A stretch of DNA of 64,000 bases from Actinomycetes bacterium (GTDB lineage Bacteria > Actinomycetota > Acidimicrobiia > Acidimicrobiales > Palsa-688), in assembly GCA_021850325.1 (NCBI GenBank), contig JAJZMF010000026.1, positions 1 to 64,000 on the forward strand. The letters are read 5' to 3'. The position numbers were made by a program, and so were the translations under genes. A model generated the notes under the pieces. The model was not told where the DNA came from and made no database searches. It saw nothing but the letters and a program-made list of their open reading frames with translations. This document shows positions 37,789 through 45,904 of the stretch, one piece after another (position 1 is the first letter of the stretch; every line of letters starts with the position of its first letter).

Positions 37789-38456
37789 GCGGGTCACCGG
37801 GGCCCAGCTGGGAGGAGGTGGACTCCTACCTGGAGGCCACCCTGCTTGCACCCGACAGTGCCCTCGAAGACGCCAGGCAGGCCAATGGCCGCGCCGGGCT
37901 GCCCGCCATCGATGTCTCGCCACTTCAGGGCAAGCTCCTGATGTTGCTGGCCCGGCTCTGCGGCGCCCGGACTGTGCTCGAGGTGGGGACTCTGGGCGGT
38001 TACAGCACGACCTGGCTCGCCAGGGGCCTGCCTGAGGACGGCTTGGTGGTGTCGCTCGAACTGGAGCCCCGCCACGCCGAGGTGGCCCGCTCCAACCTGC
38101 AGCGGGCCGATGTCGCCGGACGCACCGAGGTCATCGTAGGCCCGGCGCTCGAGTCCCTGCCCCGGTTGAGCGAACACCGCGCTGTCCCCTTTGACATGTT
38201 CTTCCTGGATGCCGACAAGGACAGCAACACCGCCTACCTGGACTGGGTGGCCCGCTTGGGCCGCAGAGGCTCACTGGTCGTGGTGGACAACGTGGTCAGG
38301 CAGGGCCGGGTGGCTGTCGGTGGCCACCAGGGTGCGGATGGTGGCTCCAGGGCGGCGCTGGAGCTACTGGGCCGCGACGAGCGGTTCGAGGCCACGGCGC
38401 TGCAGACCGTGGGCTCCAAGGGCTGGGACGGGATGGCGTTGGCGGTGCTGCGCTGA
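37785..38456 (+). CDS. SAM-dependent O-methyltransferase (family 3)
   Basis: A 223-residue Rossmann methyltransferase of the catechol/caffeoyl-CoA type. SAM motif I is TVLEVGTLGGYSTTWLARGL; FFLDADKDSNTAYLDWVARL carries the metal-binding Asp and SLVVVDNVVRQGRV the second metal site (D-N). The substrate is unknown. It is translationally coupled to disA, an unexpected partner, which may just reflect dense packing. Confidence 0.88.
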   Translation: MSGSPGPSWEEVDSYLEATLLAPDSALEDARQANGRAGLPAIDVSPLQGKLLMLLARLCGARTVLEVGTLGGYSTTWLARGLPEDGLVVSLELEPRHAEVARSNLQRADVAGRTEVIVGPALESLPRLSEHRAVPFDMFFLDADKDSNTAYLDWVARLGRRGSLVVVDNVVRQGRVAVGGHQGADGGSRAALELLGRDERFEATALQTVGSKGWDGMALAVLR

Positions 38457-38492
38457 GCCTGCCGCTGGGCCGGCTCCCCCTACCCGCCCGGC

Positions 38493-39152
38493 TCAGCGGG
38501 CTCGCTGCGCCAGGCGCTCGCGGTTGAGGATCCGGTAGCGGCGTTCGGACTGCTCGATCCAGCGCAACCGGATGAAGGCGGCGATGGCCTTGTTTACCCG
38601 CTCCCGCGAGGCTCCGACCAGGCCCGCCAGCTCCTCCTGGGTGATGGGCAGGACGAACTCGTCGGCATCGCCCGACAGCTCCAGGAGACGCTTGGCGGTC
38701 CGCCCCGTCACGTCGAGCAACATGGCGTCCGCCAGAGCGTCGTCGGCTGCCCTCAGGCGTGAGGCGAACAGGCCGACCACGTGCCAGAGCAGGCCTGGCT
38801 TGGCTTCCAGTTCGGTGCGCACGACGTCGAAGGGCACCCGCACGACCTCTGACCGCTCCAATGCCCGGGCCGAGGCCGAACGGGTCTCCTCGTCGAAGAG
38901 CGGCATCTCCCCGAAGAGGTCGCCCTTTTCCATCAGGGCGACCAGGGACTCGCGACCATCGGGTGAGCGCTTGCCGATGGCGATCCGCCCGCTCAGTACC
39001 ACGAAGAGCTCGTTGGCCTCGTCACCCTCGTTGAACAGCGTGTCATTGCGCTCCAGGCGCACTGTGGAGGCCTTCATGGCGACACGGGCCAGCGCCGCCT
39101 CGTCCAGCGACGAGAACAGGTCCGACCCCGACAGCGGCGACACATCTTGCAT
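38493..39152 (-). CDS. Crp/Fnr-family transcriptional regulator
   Basis: A 219-residue regulator: cyclic-nucleotide-binding domain with ELFVVLSGRIAIGKRSPDG and phosphate-binding cassette LFGEMPLFDEETRSASARAL (G-E, R-S-A), a long helix, and a winged HTH with ITQEELAGLVGASRERVNKA. The layout is that of the actinobacterial Crp/GlxR group, so cAMP is a likely ligand. The gene lies opposite the carD cluster, divergent from it. An ATG at 39152 with a TAGCGT box nine bases upstream indicates a leaderless or nearly leaderless mRNA. Confidence 0.92.
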   Translation of the reverse strand: MQDVSPLSGSDLFSSLDEAALARVAMKASTVRLERNDTLFNEGDEANELFVVLSGRIAIGKRSPDGRESLVALMEKGDLFGEMPLFDEETRSASARALERSEVVRVPFDVVRTELEAKPGLLWHVVGLFASRLRAADDALADAMLLDVTGRTAKRLLELSGDADEFVLPITQEELAGLVGASRERVNKAIAAFIRLRWIEQSERRYRILNRERLAQRAR

Positions 39153-39161
39153 CGCAGCGAG

Positions 39162-39167
39162 ACGCTA
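39162..39167 (-). promoter_or_regulatory. -10 box (TAGCGT) of the Crp-like regulator
   Basis: TANNNT hexamer nine bases before ATG 39152 on the reverse strand. Confidence 0.4.
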
Positions 39168-39233
39168 GCCGCTGTCCTGCTCGCGCGCAGGCCCCGGGCT
39201 GCAGGTGGGTTGGACCAATGACCTCAAAAGGGC

Positions 39234-39250
39234 CTACCCTGGTTACCAGG
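39234..39250 (+). promoter_or_regulatory. Possible carD promoter and overlapping inverted repeat
   Basis: TACCCT (-10-like) at about 39234-39239 runs into CCTGG-TTA-CCAGG (39238-39250), a short inverted repeat at the expected transcription start. It could be an operator. Leader to carD about 50 nt. Confidence 0.3.
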
Positions 39251-39294
39251 CAATTCAGCTCCGGGCCCCCGCCCGGGATCTGTTCGGGAGTGTC

Positions 39295-39774
39295 ATGCCG
39301 TTCGACGTCGGTGACAAGGTTGTCTACCCCCATCACGGGGCAGCTGTCGTCGAGAGGAGGGAGGTCCGGGCGGACTTCGGTGACCCCCGTGAGTACCTTG
39401 TGCTCAGGTTGGCCTACGGCGACCTCACGCTGAAGGTCCCTGTCGACTCGACAGCCGACGTGGGCATACGCGAGGTGATCAACGACGAGGAGGTCGAGGA
39501 GGTGTTCGCCGTGCTGCGCAAAAAGGACGTGCGCATGCCGACGAACTGGTCCCGGCGCTACAAGAACCACGTGGAGAAGCTGAAATCGGGCGATATCTAC
39601 CAGGTGGCAGAGGTGGTCCGTAACCTGTCCAACCGGGACAAGGACAAAGGCCTGTCGGCGGGTGAGAAGCGGATGCTCAACCGGGCACGCCAGATCCTGG
39701 TGTCGGAGCTCACCTTCGCCATCGGCGTCTCGGAGGCGGAGGCCGAGAAGAAGCTGGACGAAGCACTGCCCTGA
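39295..39774 (+). CDS. carD: CarD-family RNA polymerase-binding regulator
   Basis: A 159-residue global regulator that stabilises the open promoter complex. The N-terminal Tudor-like RNAP-interaction domain begins PFDVGDKVVYPHHGAAVVER; the basic helical DNA-binding part carries MPTNWSRRYKNHVEKLKSGD and EVVRNLSNRDKDKGLSAGEK, very close to the mycobacterial protein. ATG 39295 follows GGGAG at the right distance. The stop overlaps the proposed CTG start of ispD (CTGA, 39771-39774). Confidence 0.95.
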   Translation: MPFDVGDKVVYPHHGAAVVERREVRADFGDPREYLVLRLAYGDLTLKVPVDSTADVGIREVINDEEVEEVFAVLRKKDVRMPTNWSRRYKNHVEKLKSGDIYQVAEVVRNLSNRDKDKGLSAGEKRMLNRARQILVSELTFAIGVSEAEAEKKLDEALP

Positions 39775-40442
39775 GAGCCGTCCGTTCCGAGGGTGCCCCG
39801 GCCATCTGGGCGGTCGTCGTGGCCGGCGGCAGTGGCGCCCGCTTCGGTGGGCACAAACAGTTCGCGTCACTGGGCGGCCGCCCGGTCGTCGACTGGTCGC
39901 TGGAGGCTGCCGGAGCGTCGTGCTCAGGTGTCGTCCTCGTCGTGCCGGTTCAGTTCTTGGCCGAGCACGAAGGGCGGGCCGACCGTGTCGTGGCCGGTGC
40001 CGGGTCGCGTGCCGGATCGGTCCGGGCCGGGCTGGAGGTGGTGCCGGCTGACGCTGTGGTGGTCGTGGTCCACGACGCGGCCCGTCCCCTTGCGAGCCCG
40101 GGGCTCTGGGCGGGCGTGATCGGTGCCGTGCTCGACGGTGCCGATGCTGCCGTGCCGTGCGTGCCCGTGACCGACACCATCAAGCAGCGCCAGCCGGACG
40201 GACGTCTGGTCACCCTGGACCGCTCCCTCCTGGTGGCTTCGCAGACACCGCAGGCCTTCTCGGCCACCGCCCTGCGGGCTGCGCACGCCTCCGGTGCCGA
40301 GGCCACCGACGACGCCGCCCTGGTGGAAGCCATGGGCGGCCGGCTGGTGGAAGTCCCGGGTGAGCCGTCGAACCTCAAGCTCACCGGCCCGGAGGACCTC
40401 CGCCTGGCCGGGGCCCTCCTGGAGGGACGCCTGTGCAGCTGA
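39771..40442 (+). CDS. ispD: 2-C-methyl-D-erythritol 4-phosphate cytidylyltransferase, apparent CTG start
   Basis: A 223-residue MEP-pathway enzyme making CDP-ME. Read from CTG 39771 the N-terminus is RAVRSEGAPAIWAVVVAGGS followed by GARFGGHKQFASLGG, giving the essential first beta-strand and CTP loop; starting at the first conventional codon (GTG 39819) would delete the strand AIWAVVV. VVVVHDAARPLASP, VPVTDTIKQ, SQTPQAF and TDDAALVE are family signatures. CTG overlaps the carD stop exactly as ATG/GTG do elsewhere in this window (xTGA overlap). ispF overlaps by ten bases. Identity is certain, start inferred. Confidence 0.92.
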   Translation: MRAVRSEGAPAIWAVVVAGGSGARFGGHKQFASLGGRPVVDWSLEAAGASCSGVVLVVPVQFLAEHEGRADRVVAGAGSRAGSVRAGLEVVPADAVVVVVHDAARPLASPGLWAGVIGAVLDGADAAVPCVPVTDTIKQRQPDGRLVTLDRSLLVASQTPQAFSATALRAAHASGAEATDDAALVEAMGGRLVEVPGEPSNLKLTGPEDLRLAGALLEGRLCS

Positions 40443-40903
40443 GAGTGGGCCAGGGGTTCGATATCCACCCCTTTTCGTCCGACCCTGCTCGACCCCTCCT
40501 GCTCGGCGGGGTGCAGGTGGAGGGCCGAGGCCTTGCCGGCCACAGCGATGCCGACGTCGTGTGCCACGCCGTGGCTGACGCGCTCCTGGGGGCATCGGGG
40601 ATGGGGGACCTGGGCTCCATGTTCCCCGACACGGACGAGCGTTGGCGCGGTGCGGACAGCACGGCGTTGCTCAGGGAGGTCGTCAGTCGGGTGACGGCAC
40701 ATTGGCAGGTCATGAACGTCGACTGCACGGTGGTGGCCGAGGCACCGCGCCTTGCCCCCTACCTCGCCCTCATGGAGCCCAGGCTGGGCGCCGTCGTGGG
40801 CGCACCGGTCTCGGTGAAGGCAAAGCGGGGCGAGGGCCTGGGGGCGCTCGGCCGTCAGGAGGGCATCGCCTGCCTGGCCGTGGCCCTGCTGTTCCAGCTG
40901 TGA
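40433..40903 (+). CDS. ispF: 2-C-methyl-D-erythritol 2,4-cyclodiphosphate synthase
   Basis: A 156-residue trimeric enzyme acting after IspD/IspE. VGQGFDIHPF gives the zinc D-x-H, LAGHSDADVVCHAVADALLG the third ligand region, GDLGSMFPDTDERWRGADS the substrate loop and GEGLGALGRQEGIACLAV the C-terminal CDP-binding part. GTG 40433 follows GGAGGG at six bases. Its stop overlaps the next start (GTGA). In mycobacteria cysS follows ispF; it is missing here. Confidence 0.95.
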   Translation: MQLRVGQGFDIHPFSSDPARPLLLGGVQVEGRGLAGHSDADVVCHAVADALLGASGMGDLGSMFPDTDERWRGADSTALLREVVSRVTAHWQVMNVDCTVVAEAPRLAPYLALMEPRLGAVVGAPVSVKAKRGEGLGALGRQEGIACLAVALLFQL

Positions 40904-41718
40904 GCAGCGGAGGCGGCCGCGGCGGCCACCGCCGCCCCTCCGGGTGGACCGGGGGGGACTTCCTGGGCGGGGACCAGGTGGAGGGCCACCATGCGGTGGG
41001 TGAGCTCCTGCGGGCGGGCCGTCGCCGGGCCTTGCGGGTCTGGGCGAGCTCGGCCCAAGCCGAACGGGGCCCGGTGGCCGAACTGGTCGCACTGGCCGGC
41101 CGGCGGGGTGTGCCGGTGGCGCTGAAGGCACCCGAGGCCCTGGCTTCAGCCGCTCAGACCGCCGCTCCCCAGGGCGTGGTCGCCTGGGCGGAGCCCGTCC
41201 GCTCGGCCGACCTGGACCTATTGGTGGCGGCGGAGACGGGGCACCCCCCTTTCCTGGTCTGCCTGGACGGCGTCACGGACCCGGGTAATTTCGGTTCCGT
41301 GCTCCGTACGGCACTGTGCGCAGGTGTGGACGGTGTCGTGGTGGGCCGCCACCGCTCGGCCCTGCTCACCCCGGCCGCTGTCAAGGCTGCAGCGGGGGCA
41401 GTGGAGCACCTCCCGGTCGCCGCTGTGCCCGGAGTGCCCGCCGCGCTCGCAAGGCTGTCCTCGGCCGGGATCTGGTGCGTGGGCCTCGACGCCGGCGCAA
41501 GCGCGGACATCTGGTCCACCCCGGTGCTCGGTGATGCCGTAGCCCTGGTCATGGGCGCCGAAGGCCGTGGCCTCTCTCCGCTCGCCGCACGGCGCTGCGA
41601 CACGCTGGTCCGCATACCGCAGTCCGGCTTGCTCGGCTCCCTCAATGTCGCCGCCGCCGCCGCCGTGGCCTGCTTCGAGGTTGCCCGGCGGCGGTACGGG
41701 GCTGAGAGCCGGGCCTGA
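40900..41718 (+). CDS. rlmB: 23S rRNA 2'-O-methyltransferase, SpoU/TrmH family (RlmB-like)
   Basis: A 272-residue SPOUT methyltransferase. The N-terminal substrate-binding domain starts DQVEGHHAVGELLRAGRRRA; the knot contains CLDGVTDPGNFGSVLRTALC (motif 1), LVMGAEGRGLSPLAARRCD (motif 2) and IPQSGLLGSLNVAAAAAVAC (motif 3; SLNV is diagnostic). RlmB targets G2251 of 23S rRNA in E. coli; other TrmH-type targets are possible. Coupled to ispF by GTGA overlap. Confidence 0.9.
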   Translation: MSSGGGRGGHRRPSGWTGGDFLGGDQVEGHHAVGELLRAGRRRALRVWASSAQAERGPVAELVALAGRRGVPVALKAPEALASAAQTAAPQGVVAWAEPVRSADLDLLVAAETGHPPFLVCLDGVTDPGNFGSVLRTALCAGVDGVVVGRHRSALLTPAAVKAAAGAVEHLPVAAVPGVPAALARLSSAGIWCVGLDAGASADIWSTPVLGDAVALVMGAEGRGLSPLAARRCDTLVRIPQSGLLGSLNVAAAAAVACFEVARRRYGAESRA

Positions 41719-41793
41719 GGCGGGGTCGACGGAGACCGCCTCCTCCCCGTTGGCCAGAGGTGGTGGCCGGTCGCCAGGGGTGGCTGAGCTGGC

Positions 41794-42003
41794 TCAGGCC
41801 CCGCTGCGGGTGCGGCTTGCCATGGCGGGCATGACCTGGAGGGCGAACATCGGCGTCTCCTGGACCAGGAACAGGAACCTGTGCTTGTTGATGACGGCGA
41901 GCGTGCAGTCGGTGACGGCGACGGCGGTGGCCGACCGGGGGGAGGAGCCCACCAGGGCCATCTCCCCGAAGATGTCGTCAGGGCCCAACAGCGTGCAGGC
42001 CAC
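41794..42003 (-). pseudogene. Truncated cyclic-nucleotide-binding domain
   Basis: From GTG 42003 the frame gives LLGPDDIFGEMALVGSSP, RSATAVAVTDCTLAVINKHR and PMFALQVMPAMASRTRSG: the second half of a cNMP-binding domain with the G-E and R-S-A-T cassette. The first half of the domain (usually ~60 more residues with the lid and beta-strands 1-5) is absent, because the mshB-like gene ends only 90 bases upstream. Similar sequence in frame runs a few residues further upstream (GAVRRARWRGCHVAC) without a start. Probably a remnant of a longer gene; a short functional protein is possible. Confidence 0.6.
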
Positions 42004-42092
42004 ATGACAACCCCGCCACCGGGCCCGCCTGACAGCACCTGTGCGCCGAGCTGTGGAGGTGTGCCCCGGAGCCGGTGGCGACGCCAGCAGTG

Positions 42093-42908
42093 TCAGCGAA
42101 GGCCGGCGAAAAGGTCGTCCTCGGGAGGGCCGGCCGCTTCCCCGTCCGAGCGGAGCGTGAAGTGCTCGGTCGACAGGACGAAGCTGAGGACGTCGGCAGG
42201 GAGCTGGGTGAGGAAGAAGTTCTCGGTCTGGCTGGCATGGGCGTGCAATGCCTCGAGCTTGGCGCCGACGTAGGCCGAGACATCGATCGCTGCGGTGACG
42301 AGCTCGTCGGGGGCCCCGAAGTCGTCGGGGAGGTCGAACCCGGCGATGTCGACGCCGGCAGCCTCGAGGCGCTGGCGCATGAGCCGGACGCCGCTGCGGG
42401 GTACGGCTGAGTAGTACAGCTTCGCCGGGATGCCGGTCGCCTCCGCCGCCGACACGGCGGCCCGGTGCGCCTGGATGTGGTCGGGGTGCCCGTAGCCGCC
42501 GTTGCTGTCGTAGGTGACCACCACCTGTGGCCGGTAACGTCGCATCAGTTCGGCCACGCGCCCCGCCGCTTCCGCCAACGGCACGTTGCAGAACACGCCG
42601 GGGTCCTCGTTGGCCCCCCAACCGGCCATACCCGAGTCCCGGTAGCCGAGCGTCTCCAGGTCGCTGACGCCCAGATAGGTGGCCGCTTTGCGCAGCTCGT
42701 CGGCGCGGGTGGCTGCCACCCGCGCCGGGTCATGGCCCTGGTCGCCCGGCTTGGCGCCACCAGGGCCGTCGCCCTGCTCCCCGTTGGTGCACGTGACGAG
42801 CACGGTGCGGACGCCCTCCGCCGAGTAGCGGGCAAGGACGCCGCCCGTTGCGATGGCCTCGTCGTCGGGGTGAGCATGGACGGCCATGAGGACAAGCGGT
42901 TGAGCCAT
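42093..42908 (-). CDS. mshB: PIG-L/LmbE-family deacetylase, MshB-like
   Basis: A 271-residue zinc N-acetylglucosaminyl deacetylase-type protein. AVHAHPDDEAIATGGVLARY gives the AHPDDE zinc/catalytic motif; LVTCTNGEQGDG, LGYRDSGMAGWGANEDPGVF and TYDSNGGYGHPDHIQAHRA are closer to MshB (GlcNAc-Ins deacetylase of mycothiol synthesis) than to Mca (which has GYPHPDH), but the two are related. Mycothiol production fits the RsrA-like anti-sigma factor in this window. ATG 42908 is the first sensible start; longer frames run into the tRNA gene. Confidence 0.85.
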   Translation of the reverse strand: MAQPLVLMAVHAHPDDEAIATGGVLARYSAEGVRTVLVTCTNGEQGDGPGGAKPGDQGHDPARVAATRADELRKAATYLGVSDLETLGYRDSGMAGWGANEDPGVFCNVPLAEAAGRVAELMRRYRPQVVVTYDSNGGYGHPDHIQAHRAAVSAAEATGIPAKLYYSAVPRSGVRLMRQRLEAAGVDIAGFDLPDDFGAPDELVTAAIDVSAYVGAKLEALHAHASQTENFFLTQLPADVLSFVLSTEHFTLRSDGEAAGPPEDDLFAGLR

Positions 42909-42960
42909 CTGGTCAGTCTGGCCGCAGAACGGACCGGGCCGGCCGGGTGGCCTGCTGGTG

Positions 42961-43031
42961 AGCCCGGGCGGAGAATCGAACTCCGATCGCCTGATTACAA
43001 GGCAGGTGCTCTGCCGTTGAGCTACCCGGGC
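42961..43031 (-). tRNA. tRNA-Thr (anticodon TGT)
   Basis: The reverse strand folds as a 71-nt cloverleaf: seven-base-pair acceptor GCCCGGG/CCCGGGC, D stem GCTC/GAGC, anticodon stem-loop CCTGC-CTTGTAA-TCAGG with TGT at 34-36, four-base variable loop, T stem CGGAG/CTCCG with TTCGATT. There is one mismatch at 31-39. The discriminator is T and CCA is not encoded. Confidence 0.95.
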
Positions 43032-43124
43032 CGGACTGCCGACCAAGAGCATGCCGCATCGGGCGGGGGCTTGTCAGGCGTGGGGTCCTTGATCCTGGTC
43101 GGGCCCGGTGGCAGGGTGGGCTCG

Positions 43125-43385
43125 ATGGCCCTCGGTGAACGTGACCGTGCCGTTATCGATGTCGAGCGGACCTGGTGGTTGGACGGGCGCACCAAGGCCG
43201 AGGTGGTCAGGGCACGGCTGGCTCTGTCGATGTCGAGGTACAACGAGCTGCTCGCCCACCTGGTGGCCGGCTCGGAGGCGGAGGACTACGATCCTCTCGT
43301 GGTGCGGCGCGTGCGGAGGGCCAAGGACCGGCGTCGGTGGGCGCTGCCGGGTACCGGCCCGCTCGGCGGCCGCAGGCACCGATGA
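43125..43385 (+). CDS. DUF3263 family protein
   Basis: An 86-residue basic protein: LGERDRAVIDVERTWWLDGR, TKAEVVRARLALSMSRYNEL and PLVVRRVRRAKDRRR. Members occur across actinobacteria, usually directly before a LytR_C protein, as here; the pattern of a short HTH (A-E-V-V-R-A-R-L-A-L-S-M-S-R-Y) suggests DNA binding, but no function is established to my knowledge. The stop overlaps the next start (ATGA). Confidence 0.85.
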   Translation: MALGERDRAVIDVERTWWLDGRTKAEVVRARLALSMSRYNELLAHLVAGSEAEDYDPLVVRRVRRAKDRRRWALPGTGPLGGRRHR

Positions 43386-43978
43386 GCACCACCGGCCCGG
43401 CTGGGCCACCGGGCAACCAGGGCGGTCGGCCGCGAGGCGCCGGGGTGCAGGCAGGCCGGGCCTTCCTGGTGGTAGCGGTTGCCCTGGTCATAGGTGTTGC
43501 CGTGCTGGCCCGCCAAGGCCCTGCGCCCCGGGCGTCTGCCCTGGTGGCACCGACGTCGACGACGGCGCCGCCCCGCTCCCGGCAGACGACCACGACCGCG
43601 GTGGCGCCGACAGTGGCACCCACCACGACCACGACGTTGGCCCCCTCGTCGGTCAAGGTCCTGGTCCTCAACGGGTGGACGACGGCTCACGGGGCGCTCT
43701 TCTTCCAAACCAAGCTCAAGGGTGAGGGCTACGACACGCTGGCTCCCTACAACGCCACCTCGTCGTCCATCACGAGCTCCGAGATCCTCTTCGCCAGCCC
43801 CCGCTACAGGGCCAACGCGATGGCGATCGCCGGTCAGCTCCTGGTGCCGACGTCGGCGGTGGTCGAGCTGACCTCGTCCAACGGTGCCCCGGTGCCCCCG
43901 ACCCTGGTCGGCCAGGCCTCGGTGGTGGTGGTCATCGGGCAGGACATCTCGAGCCAGGTGCCTGCGAACTACAAGTGA
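43382..43978 (+). CDS. Membrane-anchored LytR C-terminal-domain protein
   Basis: A 198-residue protein with a cytoplasmic start, one membrane helix (AFLVVAVALVIGVAVLAR, about 28-45), a Thr/Pro-rich extracellular linker and a LytR_C domain (VKVLVLNGWTTAHGALFFQT, GYDTLAPYNATSSS, VVVVIGQDISSQV). The domain lacks the LytR-CpsA-Psr catalytic part. It is coupled to DUF3263; the same pair lies near groEL2 in mycobacteria, as it does here within 4 kb. Role unknown, likely at the cell envelope. Confidence 0.88.
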   Translation: MSTTGPAGPPGNQGGRPRGAGVQAGRAFLVVAVALVIGVAVLARQGPAPRASALVAPTSTTAPPRSRQTTTTAVAPTVAPTTTTTLAPSSVKVLVLNGWTTAHGALFFQTKLKGEGYDTLAPYNATSSSITSSEILFASPRYRANAMAIAGQLLVPTSAVVELTSSNGAPVPPTLVGQASVVVVIGQDISSQVPANYK

Positions 43979-43991
43979 GGAAGGCACGGGC

Positions 43992-44807
43992 GTGAGCCCT
44001 GCCCCCGGCCGGCCGGACTGGTCGCCCTGGTGGGCGGCACCGGGACGCTCGGGGGTGCTCACGGACTTCGACGGCACTCTGGCCCCCATAGTCGAGGACC
44101 CGGCGCTGGCTGCGCCGCTGCACGGCGTGCCCCAGGTGCTGGCTTCGCTGGCGCGCCACCTGGCCGTGGTCGGCGTGGTCTCCGGACGGCCTCTCGACTT
44201 CCTGCAGCGTCACCTGGGGTCGGTCCCGGGCCTCCGGCTGTTCGGCCTGTACGGCATGGAGCGGGCTGTGGGGGACAGGGTCGAGGTGGGCCCCGAGGCG
44301 GCCGCTTGGCGCCCGGTCGTCCACGAAGCCGCGGCCCGCGCCCGGCGCGAGCTGCCCGCGGGGGCCGAGGTCGAGGGCAAGGGACTGGCGGTGGCCCTGC
44401 ATGCTCGCCGGCGCCCGGAACTGCACGGGGTGCTCCTCGAGTGGGCGGCCCGGGTGGCTGCCGGTTCCGGGCTGCGGGTGCAGCCCGGGCGCCTCTCGGT
44501 CGAGCTCCTGCCCCCGGTCGGCCCGGACAAGGGGAGGGTCGTGGAGGAGGTTGCGACCGGCCTGGGTGCCATATGCTTCTTCGGCGACGATGCTGGCGAC
44601 CTGCCGGCTTTCTCCGCCCTGGCCGGGGCGCGCCGAGCTGGCGCGGTGACGGTCGGGGTCGGAGTGCGGAGCTCCGAGGGGCCCGAAGGGCTTACCGCGG
44701 CGGTGGACTTCATGGTCGACGGCCCGGACGGAGCTCTCGGCAGCCTGCGGGCGCTGGCCCGCGGCCTCCAGCCCGATTTGGGTGTCCCGGTCCTCGACCG
44801 GCCATGA
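43992..44807 (+). CDS. otsB: Trehalose-6-phosphate phosphatase
   Basis: A 271-residue HAD hydrolase. The nucleophile motif is LTDFDGTLAPIVEDPALA; VVGVVSGRPLDFLQRHL, RLFGLYGMERAVGDRVEV and CFFGDDAGDLPAFSAL (motif IV) mark the OtsB family. It completes the trehalose route started by OtsA (14697). The GTG start follows GAGGAAGG about eight bases upstream. Confidence 0.93.
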   Translation: MSPAPGRPDWSPWWAAPGRSGVLTDFDGTLAPIVEDPALAAPLHGVPQVLASLARHLAVVGVVSGRPLDFLQRHLGSVPGLRLFGLYGMERAVGDRVEVGPEAAAWRPVVHEAAARARRELPAGAEVEGKGLAVALHARRRPELHGVLLEWAARVAAGSGLRVQPGRLSVELLPPVGPDKGRVVEEVATGLGAICFFGDDAGDLPAFSALAGARRAGAVTVGVGVRSSEGPEGLTAAVDFMVDGPDGALGSLRALARGLQPDLGVPVLDRP

Positions 44808-44814
44808 TGTGCAC

Positions 44815-45834
44815 GTGCCGACCCTGCTCGCCGCTCCAGACAAGTTCCGGGGGACGCTGAGCTCCCGCCAAGCAGCTGAGGCGATCGCCGCCGGTGCCCG
44901 GGCCGCTGGCTGGGAATGTGAGCTGGCCCCTGTTTCGGACGGGGGTGAGGGCTTCATCGACGCCTTCGCCGACGCGGCCCGGGACCGCTACACGACGGTC
45001 CTCGGGCCCTTGGGCAACCCCACCAGGGCACGCTGGGCGCTCTGGTCGCCACCGGGCGGAGGCGCCGTCGCCGTGGTCGAGTCCGCCCAGGCTGCCGGGA
45101 TAGCCCTGGCCGGGGGCGCTGAGCGCAACGACCCGGTCGGGGCCAGCACGCGGGGGGTCGGACAGCTCCTGCTCGCTGCCTTCGCTGAGGGCGCGGGCGA
45201 GGTACTGGTCGGTGTCGGCGGTTCGGCTACCACGGACGGGGGCCTGGGCGCAGTGGAGGCTCTCGGCCGTCTGGCCGGCCGGTTGCCGGCGCCGGTGACC
45301 GTGGCCTGCGACGTCACGACTCGGTTCATCGATGCCGCCTCGGTGTTCGGTCCCCAGAAGGGCGCCACCGCGGCCCAGGTGGAGTTCCTGCAGCGCCGGC
45401 TGCAGCACCTGGCGGAGATGTACCGGGAGCGCTTCCACCTGGACGTCACCGGCCTCGCCGGCGGCGGTGCGGCCGGCGGCCTTGCCGGTGGCCTGGCGGC
45501 AGCGGGGGCCAAGTTGGTACCCGGCTTCGAGGTGGTGGCAGAGCACCTGGGCCTGGCCGAGCGCATAGCCGGAGCCGACCTGGTCGTGACGGGTGAGGGC
45601 TACCTGGACGCCCAGAGCTTCCAGGGCAAGGCGGTAGGTGGGGTCTGCCAGCTGGCGGCGCGGGCCGGAGTACCCGTGGCAGTGGTGGCGGGCGACGCCG
45701 AGGACGACCTGCTGGACGGCCCGATGCGGCTGTCGCTGTCGCGCCAGATGGGCCGGGAGAGGTCCTTTGCCGATGCCGCGACCTGCCTGAGCACGGTCGT
45801 CGAGACCCTGTTGGGCCAGTTCGCCACCGGGTGA
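44815..45834 (+). CDS. Glycerate kinase (GlxK/GarK family)
   Basis: A 339-residue kinase phosphorylating D-glycerate (2-phosphoglycerate-forming type). Signatures: LLAAPDKFRGTLSSRQAAEA, APVSDGGEGFIDAFAD, GVGGSATTDGGLGAVEAL (the G-G-S-A-T-x-D-G-G loop), VACDVTTRFIDAASVFGPQK and LVVTGEGYLDAQSFQGK. GTG 44815 starts it seven bases after the otsB stop. It connects glyoxylate or serine catabolism to glycolysis. Confidence 0.92.
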   Translation: MPTLLAAPDKFRGTLSSRQAAEAIAAGARAAGWECELAPVSDGGEGFIDAFADAARDRYTTVLGPLGNPTRARWALWSPPGGGAVAVVESAQAAGIALAGGAERNDPVGASTRGVGQLLLAAFAEGAGEVLVGVGGSATTDGGLGAVEALGRLAGRLPAPVTVACDVTTRFIDAASVFGPQKGATAAQVEFLQRRLQHLAEMYRERFHLDVTGLAGGGAAGGLAGGLAAAGAKLVPGFEVVAEHLGLAERIAGADLVVTGEGYLDAQSFQGKAVGGVCQLAARAGVPVAVVAGDAEDDLLDGPMRLSLSRQMGRERSFADAATCLSTVVETLLGQFATG

Positions 45835-45893
45835 GCCGGGGAGGGGCCCTGGCGCCCGGGGGCACCTGCTGGCGCTCCGGTGCCCGGCTGCCC

Positions 45894-45899
45894 TAAACT
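45894..45899 (+). promoter_or_regulatory. -10 box (TAAACT) of the riboswitch-thrC transcript
   Basis: TANNNT hexamer placing the start of transcription at about 45905-45907, exactly where the riboswitch P1 stem begins. Confidence 0.5.
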
Positions 45900-45904
45900 G
45901 GTCG

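Noticed and set aside
39819-39821. GTG 39819 as start of ispD
   Set aside because: Would remove the first beta-strand and damage the nucleotide-binding loop that all IspD proteins keep.
41154-42038. Reverse reading frame across the rlmB end
   Set aside because: Antisense to rlmB and out of frame with the cyclic-nucleotide-binding fragment; no conserved content.
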